Assembly (NCBI GenBank): GCA_963770645.1
Contig: CAVYQL010000003.1
Span: 1,984,001 to 2,048,000, forward strand
Length of the DNA stretch: 64,000 bases
Source: Bog-473 sp963770645
Lineage (GTDB): Bacteria > Actinomycetota > Acidimicrobiia > Acidimicrobiales > RAAP-2
Reading direction: 5' to 3'
Numbering within the stretch: the first letter of the stretch is position 1; each line of letters opens with the position of its first letter. Below are positions 13,624-23,392 of this stretch, piece by piece. Below the pieces are notes generated by a model. It was not told the DNA's origin, ran no database searches, and was given only the letters and a program-made list of their open reading frames with translations. A program made the translations under genes and the position numbers.

Positions 13624-13681
13624 ACGCCGGGTTCGGGGTCGGCAAGGTACGGCCCGGGAGCGGCTGGGCCAAGCAGCGTGG

Positions 13682-13764
13682 TGGGCCGGGAAGGATTTGA
13701 ACCTCCGTAGGTGTTAACCGGCAGGTTTACAGCCTGCTTCCTTTGGCCACTCGGACACCGACCC
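13682..13764 (-). tRNA. tRNA-Tyr (GTA anticodon)
   Basis: 83-nt class II tRNA, minus strand; acceptor GGGTCGG/CCGGCCC with one T-G pair, anticodon loop CTGTAAA, long variable arm (GGTTAACACC region), T-loop GTTCAAATC. Confidence 0.95.
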
Positions 13765-13817
13765 GCAGCGGGTGACATTAGCCCGACCAGCCACCCCGGA
13801 CCGCCAGAGGGCGCCGG

Positions 13818-13823
13818 TACGCT
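13818..13823 (+). promoter_or_regulatory. Leaderless -10 (TACGCT) of yajQ
   Basis: TACGCT, 6 nt (gatccg), then ATG at 13830; no Shine-Dalgarno. Confidence 0.5.
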
Positions 13824-13829
13824 GATCCG

Positions 13830-14318
13830 ATGCCCACCTTTGACATCGTCTCCGAAGTCGACATGCAAGAAGTGCGCAACGCGGTCGACCAGGCTAACCG
13901 GGAAGCGGCCACCCGCTTCGACTTCAAGAACACCGATTCGGCCATCGAGCTCAGTGAGAACGAGTTGGTGTTGCGCTCCTCGACCGAGGACCGCCTGCGG
14001 GCCCTGCATCAAGTGCTCGACGAGAAGCTGGTCAAGCGACAGGTCTCGTTGAAGGCGTTCGAGGACTCCAAGGTGGAGGAAGCCCAGAAGGGGACGGCGC
14101 GACAGAAGGTGGCGATCCGGGCCGGCATCTCCTCGGACCATGCCAAGCGGCTCAACAGGTTCATCAAGGACCTCGGCATCAAAGGCGTGTCGTCGCAAAC
14201 CCAGGGCGACCAGCTACGCGTGTCGGGCAAGAAGCGCGACGACCTCCAAGAAGTCATCGCGAAGTGCAAGGCCGAGGACTTCGGGATCCCGCTGCAGTTC
14301 ACCAACTTCCGCGACTGA
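13830..14318 (+). CDS. yajQ: YajQ/DUF520 family nucleotide-binding protein
   Basis: Family of about 160-residue cytoplasmic proteins made of two ferredoxin-like domains. Members bind nucleic acids or nucleotides; in Xanthomonas a homologue binds cyclic di-GMP. 162 residues, full length, beginning MPTFDIVSEVDMQEVRNAVD and keeping the family hallmarks AATRFDFKNTD, KVAIRAGIS and the C-terminal VSGKKRDDLQEVIA...FGIPLQFTNFRD. Transcription is probably leaderless from a TACGCT -10 six bases before the ATG. It lies between tRNA-Tyr (opposite strand) and a convergent gtrA-like gene, with no operon partners. The physiological role in this organism is unknown. Confidence 0.93.
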   Translation: MPTFDIVSEVDMQEVRNAVDQANREAATRFDFKNTDSAIELSENELVLRSSTEDRLRALHQVLDEKLVKRQVSLKAFEDSKVEEAQKGTARQKVAIRAGISSDHAKRLNRFIKDLGIKGVSSQTQGDQLRVSGKKRDDLQEVIAKCKAEDFGIPLQFTNFRD

Positions 14319-14375
14319 CGCTCGCCGCCCGCCGGAGGCGCCGCGCTGTGGGCCAACGGCCCTCGTGTCGGGTTT

Positions 14376-15041
14376 TCAGGAGACGGCCGACGTGTCGACG
14401 TCTGCGCTCTGGTTGTCGTCTTGGTGATGGTCGTCGGCTACGGAGGCCCCAGACGCCACCTTCTCGGCGTGGTGCTCCTCGTACTCGATCGGCTCGATGT
14501 GGAAGAGCTTGTTGTAGATCACGAACTTGACGATCCACAAGAGGGCGAAGGACAGCAGGTTGGCCGCGTTGACCAAGAGTGAAGTCTCGGCGTGACTCAG
14601 GCCGTGGTGATGGGCGAAGGCACCGGCCAAGTAGACGGCGACGCTCGAGAAGGCCAGCCCGATGAAGCCCAGCGCCCAGAACGGCACGATCTCGCGCCAG
14701 AAGTGGGAGGGACCACCCTTGCCCCAGACCCAGCGCCGGTTCAGGGTGTAGGAGGGCACGGTGGCCAGCGCGTTGGCCAAGATGTTGGCCTCCACCTCGG
14801 ACATCGCATGGAAGACGCCGAAGGCCAACAAGAGGGTGATCTGCGACACGATGGTCGCGATCACCGAGACGCTGGCGAACTTGATGAGCTTGACGCTCGA
14901 AGGGTGGGCGATCATGCGCCGGATGCGCGCGACCAGCGGTTCGTCCGAGGACCAGATGTGTTTGAGCGGAGGATGTCCGCCCTCGTCGCTCACGAGGCGC
15001 TCGCGATCACCGATCGAGCCTGGTGGGCGGCAGCGGCACAC
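14376..15041 (-). CDS. GtrA-like membrane protein
   Basis: GtrA/DPMS-type four-span membrane protein, a family thought to move polyprenyl-phosphate-linked sugars across the membrane or assist glycosyltransferases. Spans are visible at VKLIKFASVSVIATIVSQIT, ANILANALATVPSYTLNRRW (with the conserved N-R-R-W-V-W), FWALGFIGLAFSSVAVYLAG and SLLVNAANLLSFALLWIVKF, with the usual Y-N-K exit. The C-terminal 45 residues are rich in His, Asp and Glu. The start is unsure: GTG at 15041, or GTG at 14993 (VSDEGGHPP). A partner glycosyltransferase is not adjacent; the mptB-like gene 1 kb away is a possible functional neighbour. Confidence 0.8.
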   Translation of the reverse strand: MCRCRPPGSIGDRERLVSDEGGHPPLKHIWSSDEPLVARIRRMIAHPSSVKLIKFASVSVIATIVSQITLLLAFGVFHAMSEVEANILANALATVPSYTLNRRWVWGKGGPSHFWREIVPFWALGFIGLAFSSVAVYLAGAFAHHHGLSHAETSLLVNAANLLSFALLWIVKFVIYNKLFHIEPIEYEEHHAEKVASGASVADDHHQDDNQSADVDTSAVS

Positions 15042-15083
15042 GGCAACCCTAGCGGAGGCACCCTTCGGCCTCCTGTCAACGTG

Positions 15084-16298
15084 CTACGAGCGCGCTGTGA
15101 CCAACCGATTGGCCCGGGCCACCTCGCCGAACCAGTGGGCGCTCGGCTTCGGGCGGCGCTCGAAAGTGCCGGGGGCGACCGCCACCAGCCCGAACTTGGG
15201 CCTGTAGCCCAGGTGCCACTCGAAGTTGTCGAGCAGGCTCCAGACGAAGTACCCGCGCAGGTCGATCCCCTCTTGGATGCAGCGGTGGGCGCTGCGCAGC
15301 GCGTCGGCAACGAAGGCGATGCGCTCGGTGTCGTCGTCAGTGGCGATCCCGTTCTCGGTCACCACCACGGGGCGGCCGCTCACGGTGGCGGCGCGGCGCA
15401 CCGTGTGCTCCACCGCCTGGGGCCAGCGCTCGTCGCCCATCTGGGTGAGCGGCACATCCGGGTCGTTGGGCGCCAAACCGTCTGGCCCGAAATGCATGCG
15501 GGTGTAGCACTGCACGCCGACGAAGTCATCGCCCTCGGTCGCGCGCAAGAAGACGTTCTCGAGCATCTCCTCGGCGCCGTCGCGCAGCGCTTCGCCGCCC
15601 TCCTCGGCCGTGATCTCGGCCATGGACAGCGTGAGCCCGACCGGGAACGTCCCCGGCCCCGAACGCAGGGCGTCGACCGCCAGGCGGTGGGCGCGCACCA
15701 TCGCCTCGTTCACCGCGGCGTAGCGACCGAAGTCCTCCTTCACGCCCGGCGGGTACTCCCCCTGGAAGTAGCCCATCACCGCAACGACGTTGGGCTCGTT
15801 GATGGTGCAGGCCCAGCCGACCAGGTCGCCCAGGTACTCGCTCGCCCGGCTCACGTAGCGGGCGAAGCGCTCGGGAGCGTCGGGCGCCTCCCAGCCGCCC
15901 CGCGCCGCGAGCCAGCGGGGCGAGGTGAAGTGGTGGAAGGTGACGACCGGGACGATGCCCGCACCGTGGCAGGCCGCGCACATCCGGCGGTAGTGCTCGA
16001 GCGACGCTGCCGAGAACTCACCTTCGGCGGGCTCGATGCGGCTCCACTCGAGCGAGAAGCGGTAGGCGCCGAGGCCCATGTCCGCGACCAGTCCAACGTC
16101 CTCACGCCAGCGGTGGAACGAGTCGCAGGCGTCACCGCTGGGTGCGACGGTCCCCGACGACGGGTTGTGCTCCCACTCCCACCAGTCGTTGTTGACGTTG
16201 CCGCCTTCGATCTGGTGGGCCGCCGTCGCCACACCCCATGTGAACCCCTCGGGGAACACGAGCTCGGGCAGCGCTTCGTCGGGAGTGGCGGCAGTCAT
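15084..16298 (-). CDS. bgl: GH1 beta-glucosidase
   Basis: Retaining glycoside hydrolase of family 1, 404 residues (slightly short of the usual 440-480). Both catalytic glutamates are present: the acid/base in TINEPN (about residue 166) and the nucleophile in VVTENG (about residue 318). Other family marks are FTWGVATAAHQIEGG at the N-terminus, YRFSLEWSRIEP, and FVWSLLDNFEWHLGY near the C-terminus, which supplies aglycone- and glucose-binding residues. No signal peptide, so it should act in the cytoplasm on imported or internal beta-glucosides. The ATG at 16298 gives the standard N-terminus. It is followed by the gtrA-like gene after a 42-bp gap and may share its transcript. Confidence 0.92.
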   Translation of the reverse strand: MTAATPDEALPELVFPEGFTWGVATAAHQIEGGNVNNDWWEWEHNPSSGTVAPSGDACDSFHRWREDVGLVADMGLGAYRFSLEWSRIEPAEGEFSAASLEHYRRMCAACHGAGIVPVVTFHHFTSPRWLAARGGWEAPDAPERFARYVSRASEYLGDLVGWACTINEPNVVAVMGYFQGEYPPGVKEDFGRYAAVNEAMVRAHRLAVDALRSGPGTFPVGLTLSMAEITAEEGGEALRDGAEEMLENVFLRATEGDDFVGVQCYTRMHFGPDGLAPNDPDVPLTQMGDERWPQAVEHTVRRAATVSGRPVVVTENGIATDDDTERIAFVADALRSAHRCIQEGIDLRGYFVWSLLDNFEWHLGYRPKFGLVAVAPGTFERRPKPSAHWFGEVARANRLVTARS

Positions 16299-16373
16299 TG
16301 ACGCCGCAGGGTAGCGGGAGACACGTCAGCGCGCCCTGTCACGGCGACAGCGGCGGCCTGCGAACATGGGCCG

Positions 16374-17243
16374 ATGAGCGCATCGCTTGACTTCCTGGTC
16401 GATCTCCTCGACCTCGAGCCCATTGAGGTCAACATCTTCCGGGGCGCCCAACTCGACGAGGAACGCCAGCGCGTCTTCGGCGGTCAGGTCGCCGGTCAGG
16501 CGCTGATGGCGGCGGGCAGAACCGTTGAGCACGGGCGCGTGCACTCGCTGCACTCGTACTTCTTGCGGCCCGGCGACCCCACCGTGCCGATCCTCTACGA
16601 GGTTGACCGCATCCGCGACGGCCGCTCCTTTACGACCCGGCGCGTGGTGGCCATTCAGCACGGGCGTGCCATCTTCAACCTCGAGACCTCGTTCCACGAC
16701 CCCGAACCGGGACTCGAGCACCAGTTCCCCATGCCCGAGGTCCCGCCACCCGAGGAGCTGCCAGCGCTCTTCGAGCGATTGCAGCCCTGGAAGGAGGAGC
16801 TGGTCGACTGGTTCGACCGGCCCCACCCCATCGACCAGCGCCACATTGGCGAGCTGCCCTGGCACCGTCAGGGTGCCGGTGAGGCCTACCAGCGGCTGTG
16901 GATCAGGGCCGACGGGACGCTGTCCGACGACCCGCTGCTGCACGCGTGCATCGCCGCCTACGCGTCCGACATGTCGATGCTCGACACGGTGCTCGGGCCC
17001 CACGACGTGCGCTGGGACGACAGCAGTTTCATGGGGGCGACCCTGGACCACTGCATGTGGTTCCACCGGCCGTTTCGCGCCGACGACTGGATGCTCTTCG
17101 ATATGGACTCGCCTGCCGCGTCCGGCGCGCGCGGGCTGGCCCGCGGCTTCCTGTACGACCGGCAGGGGCGCCTCTGTGTGTCGCTCGTCCAAGAGGGCCT
17201 GCTCCGGGTACGCCAGCACACGCCCGCGCCAGAGGCGTCCTAG
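16374..17243 (+). CDS. tesB: Acyl-CoA thioesterase II (TesB)
   Basis: Hydrolyses acyl-CoA to free fatty acid and CoA. 289 residues, with the two hot-dog folds expected of TesB. The N-terminal domain keeps RVFGGQVAGQALMAAGRTV and LHSYFLRPGDP; the C-terminal domain keeps the three residues that form the active site in the E. coli enzyme: Asp in AYASDMSMLDT, Thr in GATLDHCMWFHRPF and Gln in SLVQEGLLR. The start codon at 16374 lacks a Shine-Dalgarno; AACAT-GGGCCG-ATG resembles the leaderless arrangement. It is convergent with citrate synthase, with only 36 bp between the two stop codons. Confidence 0.93.
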   Translation: MSASLDFLVDLLDLEPIEVNIFRGAQLDEERQRVFGGQVAGQALMAAGRTVEHGRVHSLHSYFLRPGDPTVPILYEVDRIRDGRSFTTRRVVAIQHGRAIFNLETSFHDPEPGLEHQFPMPEVPPPEELPALFERLQPWKEELVDWFDRPHPIDQRHIGELPWHRQGAGEAYQRLWIRADGTLSDDPLLHACIAAYASDMSMLDTVLGPHDVRWDDSSFMGATLDHCMWFHRPFRADDWMLFDMDSPAASGARGLARGFLYDRQGRLCVSLVQEGLLRVRQHTPAPEAS

Positions 17244-17261
17244 CCCCTCGACCGGCGCGCC

Positions 17262-17279
17262 TCGTTCAGCGCGCTTCGC

Positions 17280-17289
<10 letters not shown>
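17262..17289. repeat. 14-bp direct duplication at the gltA stop
   Basis: Two 14-bp units (tcgttcagcgcgct, tcgctcagcgcgac) span the gltA stop codon in the tesB/gltA convergent gap. Confidence 0.5.
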
Positions 17290-18554
<1,265 letters not shown>

Positions 18555-18658
18555 GAGAAGCGCCTCCAGTTCCTGAATTCGGTGCGTCCCGATCCTATGA
18601 CCAGGACGCGAGCGCGGTCGACACGCGGCAGCCCGTCGCGGCCGGGGCGCGCCGTCGC

Positions 18659-19753
18659 TCAGGTGGCCGGTGCGACCTGGAGTGCCTGCTGGAGGATGGT
18701 GCCGTTCGTCTGCGTCTGCCCCGAGGGAAGGATGATCTGGACCGTGAGCACGTAGGTGGTGCTCGGCTTGACGCCGAATGTGACGGGCGGCAACGTCACC
18801 GAGGCGTCGAGCGCGAGTGGCGTCCCCTCGACGTGGGTTGCCGTGGCACCGTTGGACTGGTCCGCCATGGTGAAGCGGACCGACACGTGCGGCTCGTCCA
18901 CCGAGCCCTGGTTCGCCAGGACTTCCGTGACGCTCACGCTGTGGGTGGGACTGAGGATCGAGACGTTGGCCGGCGCGCCCTGGGGCGCCGGGAGGGCCGG
19001 GGGGACCAGCGTCGTGGTGCGAATCACCACGTCGTGCGTCGCGGCCAGCGTGGGGGACGTCGCCATCAGGTCGATCTGGGCCGCCACCGTCCCGAGTCGC
19101 CACACCTGGGGATCGGTGACCCAGACCGATGGCGGCAGCCTGCCGTGACCGACACCGGCGGCGAGGGAGCGGCGCACCGAGCCATACAAACGGTCCGCTC
19201 TCGACAACATTGCACCAGCCGCCGCGATGCGGTTCGTGGCCTGGGCCGCGGAGAGCAGCGCAGCGGCGTCGGTCGGTGCTGGCGTGTCCGGCGGCGCACC
19301 GGCGTTGGGTATCGGTTCCATGCCGAGGTAGTCGTCGACCGTGGCGCGCAACTGGACCATCGACTGGGAGCGCTCGGCAAAGACCGTGTCGAACTCGCTG
19401 GCGACCGAGCCCAGCGGGGTGTTGTCGGTCGCCAGCGCTGCCTGCGCCGACTGGTCCGACGTCTGCTCCACGGCGGTGTCCAGGCCGACCTGAAGGCCCT
19501 GGCGGGTCTGGGACGACAGGTCGTTCAGCAGCTTGGTCACCTGGGCCGCGGTGGCGTTCGACTGGTCGGCGAGTACGGCGCCCTGCGCCGCCAAGGCGCG
19601 ATTCGAGGTGGCGTCATAGCCCTGTGACTGCCGAGACACCTGGGTGAGGCCTCCGATGAGGAACGCGGCCACGATCACGCCGGCAACGATCAGAAAGACC
19701 GGACGGGTCGGTAATCGACTGCGCGCGCGACGGCGAGCCCTGCGTGGCGACAT
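18659..19753 (-). CDS. Membrane-anchored protein of unknown function
   Basis: 364 residues. I do not recognise the family. An Arg-rich N-terminus (MSPRRARRRARSRLPTRPVF) is followed by one membrane span (FLIVAGVIVAAFLIGGL, residues about 20-37), which leaves the rest outside the cell. Residues about 40-215 are mostly helical and rich in Ala and Gln (SNRALAAQGAVLADQSNATA). The last 100 residues look like a beta-sandwich (VSVTEVLANQG...VSVRFTMADQ) resembling CARDB-like adhesion or binding domains, though this is a weak visual resemblance. There are no cysteines beyond the membrane. It lies between gltA and the sqdB-like gene on the same strand, with 100 bp and 32 bp of spacing. A role in cell-envelope binding is only a guess. 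Confidence 0.7.
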   Translation of the reverse strand: MSPRRARRRARSRLPTRPVFLIVAGVIVAAFLIGGLTQVSRQSQGYDATSNRALAAQGAVLADQSNATAAQVTKLLNDLSSQTRQGLQVGLDTAVEQTSDQSAQAALATDNTPLGSVASEFDTVFAERSQSMVQLRATVDDYLGMEPIPNAGAPPDTPAPTDAAALLSAAQATNRIAAAGAMLSRADRLYGSVRRSLAAGVGHGRLPPSVWVTDPQVWRLGTVAAQIDLMATSPTLAATHDVVIRTTTLVPPALPAPQGAPANVSILSPTHSVSVTEVLANQGSVDEPHVSVRFTMADQSNGATATHVEGTPLALDASVTLPPVTFGVKPSTTYVLTVQIILPSGQTQTNGTILQQALQVAPAT

Positions 19754-19785
19754 CGACCCGGCAACTTACAGCGACATGTGGTCGC

Positions 19786-20988
19786 CTAGATCGCGAGAAA
19801 GTCCGATTCTCCTGCGTCATCGGCCGTGGTGAGCGTGCTGGCGCTCGAGCGCCATTGCACCGTCGGGGCGATGGCCCGCACGTCAACCCTGTCGGCGTGG
19901 CGCTCCACCAACTCGAGGATGTCCGCGATCACCTCGTCGGTGAGGAGGTGCGGCTCCAGGCCGAGGTCCAGCAACTTGGTGTTGGCCGCGTGGAAGTAGT
20001 GCTCTTCGTTCTCCACCCGCGGGTTGGCCAAACCCTCCGCGATGTCGACGCGCTTGGTCGAGACCTTCTGGACCATGTTGGCCATCTCCAGCACCGAGAA
20101 GGACTCGGTGAATTGGTTGAAGACCCGGAACTCGCCGCGCTCAGCGGGGTTCTCGATGGCCAGCGTCACACACGCCAGCGTGTCGCGGATGTTGAGCATG
20201 CCTCGGGTCTGCCCGCCCGCTCCGTAGACGGTCAGCGGGTGACCGGTGACGGCCTGCACGCAGAAGCGGTTCAACACCGTGCCGAAGACGCCGTCGTAGT
20301 CGAAGCGGGTGGCCAGGACCGGGTCGAGATCCGTCTCGTCGGTCGACTGTCCGTAGACGATGCCCTGGTTGAGGTCGGTCGCGCGCAGGCCCCAGATGCG
20401 GCAGCCGAACATGATGTTGTGGCTGTCGTGCACCTTGGACAGGTGGTAGAAGGAGCCGGGCTGCTTCGGGTAGGGCATCACGTCGGTGCGGCCCTTGTGG
20501 GTGATCTCGATGAAGCCCTCTTCGATATCGATGTTGGGGTAGCCGTACTCGCCCATGGTCCCCAGCTTGACGAGGTGGATGTCGGGGTTGGTCTCCTGAA
20601 TGGCGTACATCACGTTCAGGTTGCCCACGACGTTGTTGACCTGGGTGTAGACCGCGTGCTCGCGGTCGATCATGGAGTAGGGCGCGGAGCGCTGCTCGCC
20701 GAAGTGGACGATGGCGTCAGGCTCTACCTCGGCGATGACCCCGTACGTGAAGGCGGCGTCGGTGAGGTTGCCGATGCGGACGTCGACCGCATGTCCAGAC
20801 ACCTGCTCCCAGCGGGCCACGCGATCGAGCAACGGCGCGATGGGCACCAGGCTGTCGACCCCCATCTCGCGGTCGTACTCGCGGCGCACGAGGTTGTCGA
20901 CGACGGTGACGTCGAAGCCGCGGGCCGACAGGTGCAGGGCAGTGGGCCAACCGAGGTAGCCGTCGCCTCCGAGAACCAGAATCTTCAT
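19786..20988 (-). CDS. sqdB: UDP-sulfoquinovose synthase-like NAD-dependent epimerase (SQD1/SqdB family)
   Basis: Extended short-chain dehydrogenase that in plants, algae and many bacteria makes UDP-sulfoquinovose from UDP-glucose and sulfite, the head-group donor for sulfolipid. 400 residues, as in the family. The nucleotide-binding start is ILVLGGDGYLGWPTALHLS; other SQD1 signatures are VDNLVRREYD, VHFGEQRSAPYSMIDR, LVKLGTMGEYG, the catalytic YHLSK within SFYHLSKVHDSHN, and RFDYDGVFGTVLNRFC. The ATG at 20988 is preferred (GAAGGA five bases upstream); 20994 is possible. No sulfolipid glycosyltransferase (sqdX) is next to it, so the end product could be another sulfo-sugar. Confidence 0.88.
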   Translation of the reverse strand: MKILVLGGDGYLGWPTALHLSARGFDVTVVDNLVRREYDREMGVDSLVPIAPLLDRVARWEQVSGHAVDVRIGNLTDAAFTYGVIAEVEPDAIVHFGEQRSAPYSMIDREHAVYTQVNNVVGNLNVMYAIQETNPDIHLVKLGTMGEYGYPNIDIEEGFIEITHKGRTDVMPYPKQPGSFYHLSKVHDSHNIMFGCRIWGLRATDLNQGIVYGQSTDETDLDPVLATRFDYDGVFGTVLNRFCVQAVTGHPLTVYGAGGQTRGMLNIRDTLACVTLAIENPAERGEFRVFNQFTESFSVLEMANMVQKVSTKRVDIAEGLANPRVENEEHYFHAANTKLLDLGLEPHLLTDEVIADILELVERHADRVDVRAIAPTVQWRSSASTLTTADDAGESDFLAI

Positions 20989-21109
20989 CCTCATCCTTCG
21001 CCTGGTCGGACTCCAAATGCCCGCTGATCGGACGCTTGGCTTGATGTCGACGGACGTCCCACCCCCCTCCTGACCCCCAATCCGAGCAAAGGCTTGAACT
21101 CCCGCGCAT

Positions 21110-21138
21110 TGTGTATTGCGGCGGAGAGCATTGCACAA
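21110..21138 (-). promoter_or_regulatory. Candidate promoter for sqdB
   Basis: Minus strand TTGTGC (-35), 17 nt, TACACA (-10). Transcription from here would leave an untranslated leader of about 110 nt. Confidence 0.35.
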
Positions 21139-21419
21139 CCTTCTGAGAAATGCGCACTGCCTGCCCTCTCCGGTGGCACGGAGGAAAACTTTCTGTCATC
21201 CCGGTGAAGCGAAGAGGTCCCCAGAGCCTCGAGTCCAATTGTCAGAGAATTGTTGCGCGTCTGTCAGCTTTCCATCATGGGTCAGCCCACTGAATCCACG
21301 CTGTGGGGCGCCTGACACTTGCGTGAGAGAGGGCAACTTTCATCTTTCGTCGCCCGGCGGGAGCCCGGACGAGCCGAAAATCGGCGTCCGGAGGATGCTT
21401 CGCGTGCCCAGGCTGCTCC

Positions 21420-21449
21420 CCCCGGCTCCCGCGGCTCAGGAGCCCGGGG
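21420..21449 (-). terminator. Terminator-like hairpin after recD
   Basis: GC-rich inverted repeat ccccggctcc / ggagcccgggg (one bulge) 12 bp beyond the recD stop; no clear T-tract. Confidence 0.4.
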
Positions 21450-21460
21450 CGCTCAGCCGG

Positions 21461-23392
21461 TCAGGCGGGCTCGCCCCAAAGAGCCTGGCGCAGGCCCGAG
21501 GCCCGGGCGATCGGCCGTGCGATGGCGGCCCGGATGGGCTCCTCGGTGCCGACGAGGATCAAGCGCTCCTGGGCCCGGCTCACTGCGGTGTACAGCAGCT
21601 CGCGGGTGAGGAGCCGCGAGTCCGCGCTCGGCAACAAGAAGGCGACCGTGTGGAACTGGGAGCCCTGGCTCTTGTGCACCGTCATCGCGTACACGGTGTC
21701 GACCGCGGCGAGCCGGGCCGGGCTCACCTCGGCAATGCCCCCCTCGCGCTCGAAGGCGGCGGCCAGCCGCCCGCCGCCCGTGTCGACGACAACACCGGTG
21801 TCGCCGTTGAAGAGCTGTAATCCGTAGTCGTTCTCGGTCACGATGAGCGGGCGCCCGACGTACCAGTCGTCGCCCGTCGCGAACCCCTCCACCTCGTCCC
21901 GGAGCCACGTTTCGACGTGGCGCATCCAGGCGCCGACGCCATCGGGACCCCGGCGGTGCGCGCACAGCAGGCGGAACCGTCCCAGCGCGTCAATGGCGTC
22001 CGCGGCCCGGCCGTCATGGGCGGCCTCGATCACGGCGCGCCCGCTCTCGACTGCGACGGCGCGCACCTCGCGCAGGGCGCCGCCGCGAGCGACGACAGCG
22101 CCGGCCGCGCCGTGCTCGTCGGACGCGTCGGCCGCGACCCACTCGACGTTGGTGCCGCCGCGCTCGAGCACGGCCATTGCCGCGTCCGCGTCGCCCCGGT
22201 GGATGGCGTCCGCGAAGGCTGCGATCGCCCCTCCGTAGCGGTGCACCTTCTTCAGGACGACGATCCCGTCCCCGATGGGCGCGCGCCGCCCGGGAGCTGC
22301 GGGCACATCCTGCTCGGTCAGCTCGGCGAGCCGGGCCCGGGTGGCGTCGGCCATGCAGATGCCGAGTGACGCCGGTCCCACGATGTCGCCGAGGACGGCG
22401 CCGGCCTCCACCGACGCCAATTGTTCGGGGTCGCCCACGAGGATGAGGCGAGCCTCGGGCCGCACCGCCTCGACCAGACGGGCCATGAGTGAGAGCGAGA
22501 CCATGGAGGTCTCGTCGACCACGACCACGTCGAAGGGAAGCCGGTTGTCACGGTTGTGGCGGAACCGGCTGCGGTTCCCGGGGTTGAACCCGAGCAGCCG
22601 GTGGATCGTGCTCGCCCGTAGGGCGCGTAACCGCGCCCTGACCGCGTCCTGCACCGGCATGTCGTCGGCTCCGGCGCGCATGGCCGCCTCGAGGCGCGCC
22701 GCAGCCTTCCCCGTCGGCGCCGCCAACGCGATGCGCGGCGGGCGAACGGCGTCCGCCTCGGCCAGCTCGTCGAGCAAGGCGAGGACCCGCGCCACCGTGC
22801 GCGTCTTGCCGGTGCCTGGGCCGCCGGCCACGACCGACACCCGGCAGACGACGGCGGCCGCGGCCGCCAGACGCTGCAGGTCCGGGTCGTCGTCGCTCTG
22901 GTCGAAGAGGCGCGCCAGGCCGGCGGCGAGGGGGGTGGGGGCGACGTGGATCGGCTCCGAGGCACGTTTCGCGAGGTCCCGTGCCACCTGGCGCTCGTCC
23001 CGCCACAGCCGGTCGAGGTACAAGGTCGTCCCCGCCAGCTGCAGTGGGCCGTCGTCACCGACCAGTGCGCTCTGGGAGAGTCGCTCGGTCCACGTCGCCG
23101 GGTCGGGCCACGGGAGCACCGCGAGGTCGGCGGGGGTGTCGACATCGCTGCTCGCCGTCTCGCGGATCGTGGAGAGGTCGACGCAGACGTGGCCGAGCCG
23201 CGGGGCACGGGCGGCGAAGGCGGCGCCGAGGCGGACCGCGTCGTCCACGCTGTCGCCGAGCCGGGCCAGCCGGAGGGCGACGTGGACGTCGGAGGGCGAG
23301 AGGATCCCGGCGCGGTTGAACTCGAGCACTGGGCCCGACGCGCCGAGGGCGAGGGTGGCGTCGAAGGCGTCGACGCGCTCGAGGGTCGTCAC
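21461..23392 (-). CDS. recD: Exodeoxyribonuclease V subunit alpha (RecD)
   Basis: 5'-3' superfamily I helicase motor of the RecBCD enzyme, 643 residues. The GTG at 23392 is chosen because it overlaps the recB stop (GTGA), as expected in a coupled operon; a longer upstream frame lies entirely inside recB. The Walker A loop is VVAGGPGTGKTRTVARVLAL (about residues 195-214); the DEAD-like box is VVVVDETSMVSLSLMARLVE; the C-terminal UvrD-like motif is VYAMTVHKSQGSQFHTVAFL. Last gene of recC-recB-recD. The complex resects double-strand breaks for RecA and degrades foreign linear DNA. Confidence 0.95.
   Translation of the reverse strand: MTTLERVDAFDATLALGASGPVLEFNRAGILSPSDVHVALRLARLGDSVDDAVRLGAAFAARAPRLGHVCVDLSTIRETASSDVDTPADLAVLPWPDPATWTERLSQSALVGDDGPLQLAGTTLYLDRLWRDERQVARDLAKRASEPIHVAPTPLAAGLARLFDQSDDDPDLQRLAAAAAVVCRVSVVAGGPGTGKTRTVARVLALLDELAEADAVRPPRIALAAPTGKAAARLEAAMRAGADDMPVQDAVRARLRALRASTIHRLLGFNPGNRSRFRHNRDNRLPFDVVVVDETSMVSLSLMARLVEAVRPEARLILVGDPEQLASVEAGAVLGDIVGPASLGICMADATRARLAELTEQDVPAAPGRRAPIGDGIVVLKKVHRYGGAIAAFADAIHRGDADAAMAVLERGGTNVEWVAADASDEHGAAGAVVARGGALREVRAVAVESGRAVIEAAHDGRAADAIDALGRFRLLCAHRRGPDGVGAWMRHVETWLRDEVEGFATGDDWYVGRPLIVTENDYGLQLFNGDTGVVVDTGGGRLAAAFEREGGIAEVSPARLAAVDTVYAMTVHKSQGSQFHTVAFLLPSADSRLLTRELLYTAVSRAQERLILVGTEEPIRAAIARPIARASGLRQALWGEPA

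Larger units (their letters stand above)
20989..21460 (-). other. 472-bp gene-free region between recD and sqdB
   Basis: No open frame with coding character on either strand and visibly lower GC than the flanks. It contains a terminator-like hairpin after recD (21420-21449), a second imperfect hairpin (about 21368-21390), a promoter-like pair (21110-21138) facing sqdB, and at 21193-21222 a stretch (tgtcatcccggtgaagcgaa) that resembles the TGTCATCC-GAAGCGAAG type of interspersed element common in other phyla. A leader RNA is possible, but I recognise no known riboswitch. Confidence 0.5.

Noticed and set aside
18555..19103. N-terminal extension of citrate synthase
   Set aside because: Overlaps the coding region of the anchored protein and has no homology; a GGAGG-GTG start at 18554 fits.
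20989..21460. Known riboswitch in front of sqdB
   Set aside because: I looked for SAM, cobalamin, ydaO-type and glutamine-type landmarks and found none convincing; only unspecified leader potential is claimed.
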